From: an uncultured SAR116 cluster alpha proteobacterium
GTDB lineage: Bacteria; Pseudomonadota; Alphaproteobacteria; Puniceispirillales; Puniceispirillaceae
Length of the DNA: 64,000 bases
Assembly: GCA_902596655.1 (NCBI GenBank)
Contig: CACJUX010000009.1
Location: 1-64,000, forward strand
Direction: 5' to 3'
Shown: positions 61,004-64,000 of the stretch, piece by piece
How positions within the stretch are numbered: the stretch's first letter is position 1
Layout: each line of letters starts with the position of its first letter
Made by a program: the position numbers and the translations under genes
The notes under the pieces: generated by a model
The model's database searches: none
What the model was told of the DNA's origin: nothing
Seen by the model: the letters and a program-made list of their open reading frames with translations, nothing else

Positions 61004-62221
61004 ATGTCCAAAGAAAATCCTGCTGACTATGATGGGCAGTCTGCTAGACCAGAGGTCAGATTGCCAATAACACTGCTGATAGTTCTCTCAGGCCTTGGCC
61101 CGTTCTCGATGCTAGTTGTTGTTCCTTTAATACCCGCAATTTCTGAGAGCTTTGGACAAGAGTATCGCTCAGCACAATTGGTGCTTAGTGCTTACTTCAT
61201 AGTTTTTGCGTTTGCACAATTAACGCTTGGACCATTATCAGACCGCTTGGGCCGAAAGCCTGTTCTTGTTGTCGGTATTGCAAGTTATGTGATTGGAAGT
61301 CTGGTGTGTTGGCAGGCGATGGAACTAGGACCTATGCTATTGGGCAGGTGTTTCCAATCTGTAGGTGCAGCTGCCGGTCAAGTTTTGACACGTGTATTGC
61401 TCTTTGATGTATACGGTAAAAAGAGAACAGCTAGCCTGATTGGGTACATGACCATTGCGATGGTTTTTGGTCCAATGATTGCTCCTATATTTGCCGGTTT
61501 CTTTGCCACGACCATTGGGTGGCAGGATGTTTTTTTAATCCTTACGGTAATTAGTCTGATTGTGTTTTTTTGGTTACTGAAATCACTTCCAGAAACAAAA
61601 TGGATTGGAGCTTGTCAATGCAAGAAGACACAAGGGGTTTTTGACGGTCTGCCTCTGTTCAGAAATCGTGATTTTTTGTCGCTGTGCGGCGTATGGGTGT
61701 TTACTTCGGCCGTTTATTTCTCATTTCTCGCAGGAGCCGCGTTTTTAGTCATTGAAGAAATGGGTAAGTCCGAAGTTGAATACGGAGCTTACTTCGTAAT
61801 TGCAAGCATCTGTTTTATGTTCGGTAACCTGATGTCAGCGCGTCTATCAAATAGGCTTGGGCTTTTTAAGTTTATTCAGTATGGTACGGGACTAGCAATG
61901 TTGTCAGTACTGACACAATGGTTGCTGACAGGTATTGACCACCCGCTGGTTGTGTTTTTACCAATGTTTGGTGTCGCTATAGCTAATGGTTTAGTTATAC
62001 CCAATGCAGCGACGATGATTATGGGTGTCGTGCCAAAACTGTCTGGCGCAGCATCTGGGCTCTCAGGGTTTTTACAAATCGGATGCGGAGCCATTGTCAC
62101 TTGGCTGGTTGGCCATTTCCAGTTCTACAACTCATTCACCATGATAATCGTGATGAATATCTGCGCGATACTGTCTGTCATTAGTCTGCTTCTGTTGCGC
62201 AAACCAGCCATAATGGAGTGA
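61004..62221 (+). CDS. MFS transporter, Bcr/CflA-like
   Basis: 12-TM pattern, AFAQLTLGPLSDRLGRKPVLVVG, GRCFQSVGAAAGQVLTRVLLFD. Start ATG 61004 preferred. Confidence 0.9.
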   Translation: MSKENPADYDGQSARPEVRLPITLLIVLSGLGPFSMLVVVPLIPAISESFGQEYRSAQLVLSAYFIVFAFAQLTLGPLSDRLGRKPVLVVGIASYVIGSLVCWQAMELGPMLLGRCFQSVGAAAGQVLTRVLLFDVYGKKRTASLIGYMTIAMVFGPMIAPIFAGFFATTIGWQDVFLILTVISLIVFFWLLKSLPETKWIGACQCKKTQGVFDGLPLFRNRDFLSLCGVWVFTSAVYFSFLAGAAFLVIEEMGKSEVEYGAYFVIASICFMFGNLMSARLSNRLGLFKFIQYGTGLAMLSVLTQWLLTGIDHPLVVFLPMFGVAIANGLVIPNAATMIMGVVPKLSGAASGLSGFLQIGCGAIVTWLVGHFQFYNSFTMIIVMNICAILSVISLLLLRKPAIME

Positions 62222-62305
62222 TTTGTGGAAATTAATGCTTTCCCTTGCACCAGTTTGCAATTAGGAATGCGGCGCGAGCAGCAAAAAGCATCTACCTAAA
62301 GAGAG

Positions 62306-64000
62306 ATGATGATGACCCAAGAATTGCGTAATATTGCGATCATTGCCCATGTTGACCATGGGAAAACCACATTGATCGACAGCATCATGAAACAGTCTGG
62401 TACTTTTCGTAACAACCAGTATGTCGATGAACGCGTTCTGGACTCAGGTGATCTTGAAAAAGAACGTGGCATCACCATTCTGGCAAAGCCAACCTCAGTT
62501 CAGTGGAAAGGTGTGCGGATCAATATCATTGATACGCCAGGTCATGCAGATTTCGGTGGTGAAGTTGAGCGAGTTCTAGATATGGCAGATGGGGTGATCC
62601 TGCTCACTGACGCAGCTGAAGGACCAATGCCCCAGACAAAGTTTGTGTTGGGCAAGGCTCTCAAACAGGGCTTGCGGCCAATGGTTATCATCAACAAGAT
62701 TGACAGAACTGACAATCGGGCCGAAGAGGTTGTGAATGAGGTCTTTGATCTGTTTGTGGCTCTTGATGCCAATGAAGATCAGTTGGATTTTCCCATCCTG
62801 TATGCATCGGGCCGGGATGGCTGGTGCGTGGAGGAACTTGGGGATGAGCGGGCTAATCTTCACCCCCTTCTTAATAACATACTAGCGCATGTAAACAGCC
62901 CCGACGTTGATGTGCAGAAACCGTTTGCAATGCTGGCAACGCTTCTGGTTTCTGACCCTTATCTTGGCCGCTGCTTGATTGGACGCGTTATTCAGGGAAC
63001 GATTACTGTTAATGCTTCGGTAAAGGCCATTAATTTGGATGGTGAAACGGTCGAAATGGGCCGTCTGACAAAGCTATTGCGTTTTGAGGGCACCCAGCGT
63101 GTTTCAGTCAATCAGGTCTTCGCTGGCGACATTATCTGTGTTGCAGGTTTAACAAAGGCTTCGGTTTCAGACACTATTGGTACTCCCAACATCACGCAGC
63201 CCCTGTTATCCACTCCTATTGATCCACCTACAATGTCTGTGACGATTACAGTGAACGACTCGCCATTAGCTGGTTACGAGGGTAAAAAGGTGACCTCTAC
63301 GTCGATCCGAGAACGTTTACTTGCAGAGGCTGAAACAAACGTAGCCATTACGTTTGCCGAGAGTGCTTCAAAGGATGCCTTCGAGATTGGTGGTCGCGGT
63401 GAATTACAACTTGGCGTTCTGATCGAGCAGATGCGGAGAGAGGGTTTTGAGATGACGGTGTCGCGCCCACGGGTATTGTTCCAGACTGATGAGGCTGGCA
63501 ATCAGATTGAACCGGTGGAGGAAGTCACCTTTGACGTAGATGACGCGTTTTCTAGTGCTGTCATCGACAGCATGAATCGGCGTAAGGGTGAGATGCTTGA
63601 CATGCGCGCGGTGGGTGCAGGCAAAACCCGGATCGTGTTCCGTGTGCCCTCACGCGGGCTAATCGGATATCAGAGTCGATTTCTAGCCCAGACACGCGGT
63701 ACAGGTGTGCTTAACCGAATTTTTCACTCCTATGCACCTTATAAGGGTGATGTCGAGGGGCGTCGCAATGGTGTTTTGATCTCCACCGACTCAGGTGTTG
63801 CTGTTGCTTATGCGCTTTTCAACCTGCAGGAACGCGGCTTGATGTTCGTAAACCCACAGACACCGGTCTATCAAGGAATGATCGTTGGCGAACACAACCG
63901 CAATAATGATCTTGAAATCAATGTGCTGAAAGGTAAGCAGTTAACAAATGTACGAGCGTCTGGCAGCGACGAGACGGTCAAACTTGTGCCCGCCAAGAAA
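62306..64000 (+). CDS. typA: Translational GTPase TypA/BipA, 3' truncated by window edge
   Basis: Manual translation from the ATG cluster at 62306-62314: MTQELRNIAIIAHVDHGKTTLIDSIMKQSG...DERVLDSGDLEKERGITILAKPTS...IIDTPGHADFGGEVERVLDMADG. Open to position 64000. Confidence 0.96.
   Translation, partial: MMMTQELRNIAIIAHVDHGKTTLIDSIMKQSGTFRNNQYVDERVLDSGDLEKERGITILAKPTSVQWKGVRINIIDTPGHADFGGEVERVLDMADGVILLTDAAEGPMPQTKFVLGKALKQGLRPMVIINKIDRTDNRAEEVVNEVFDLFVALDANEDQLDFPILYASGRDGWCVEELGDERANLHPLLNNILAHVNSPDVDVQKPFAMLATLLVSDPYLGRCLIGRVIQGTITVNASVKAINLDGETVEMGRLTKLLRFEGTQRVSVNQVFAGDIICVAGLTKASVSDTIGTPNITQPLLSTPIDPPTMSVTITVNDSPLAGYEGKKVTSTSIRERLLAEAETNVAITFAESASKDAFEIGGRGELQLGVLIEQMRREGFEMTVSRPRVLFQTDEAGNQIEPVEEVTFDVDDAFSSAVIDSMNRRKGEMLDMRAVGAGKTRIVFRVPSRGLIGYQSRFLAQTRGTGVLNRIFHSYAPYKGDVEGRRNGVLISTDSGVAVAYALFNLQERGLMFVNPQTPVYQGMIVGEHNRNNDLEINVLKGKQLTNVRASGSDETVKLVPAKK

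Overview
The window is a compact bacterial chromosome segment of alphaproteobacterial character, probably from a marine heterotroph. That lineage call is an inference from gene content, not a computed placement. Recognisable modules, left to right: a truncated DUF1538 membrane protein with two PII-like proteins and a coiled-coil protein; sugar and uridine-type kinases; a 7TM class III nucleotidyl cyclase beside two metallo-beta-lactamase-fold (MBL) proteins and a stand-alone cyclic-nucleotide-binding domain; a CO-dehydrogenase/xanthine-dehydrogenase-like set (S, M, XdhC, MocA, CoxG) with no large Mo subunit; a CoA-lyase / SBP56 (methanethiol oxidase family) / ferredoxin / CoA-binding operon; a dipeptide-type ABC transporter next to two-subunit sulfopyruvate-decarboxylase-like genes; gap, glk and an Entner-Doudoroff cluster (zwf-pgl-edd-eda) with AGE and Gfo/Idh genes; a DUF3604 protein; pobA; dinB; a DmdA/GcvT-like plus DUF849 (BKACE) pair; an enoyl-CoA hydratase to malonyl-CoA decarboxylase catabolic block containing a sulfoacetaldehyde-acetyltransferase-like ThDP enzyme; ppk-ppx-phoR-phoB; bcr/MFS; and typA running off the right edge. 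Reading between the ORF calls gave one small gene missing from the track (DUF2256, 59602-59757, minus) and several decayed genes: arsC, an aquaporin (two in-frame TAGs), TauE/SafE, a histidine kinase and an aldehyde dehydrogenase tail. No CRISPR array, rRNA, tRNA, prophage or transposase was recognised. All family calls come from reading motifs by eye; no database searches were run.
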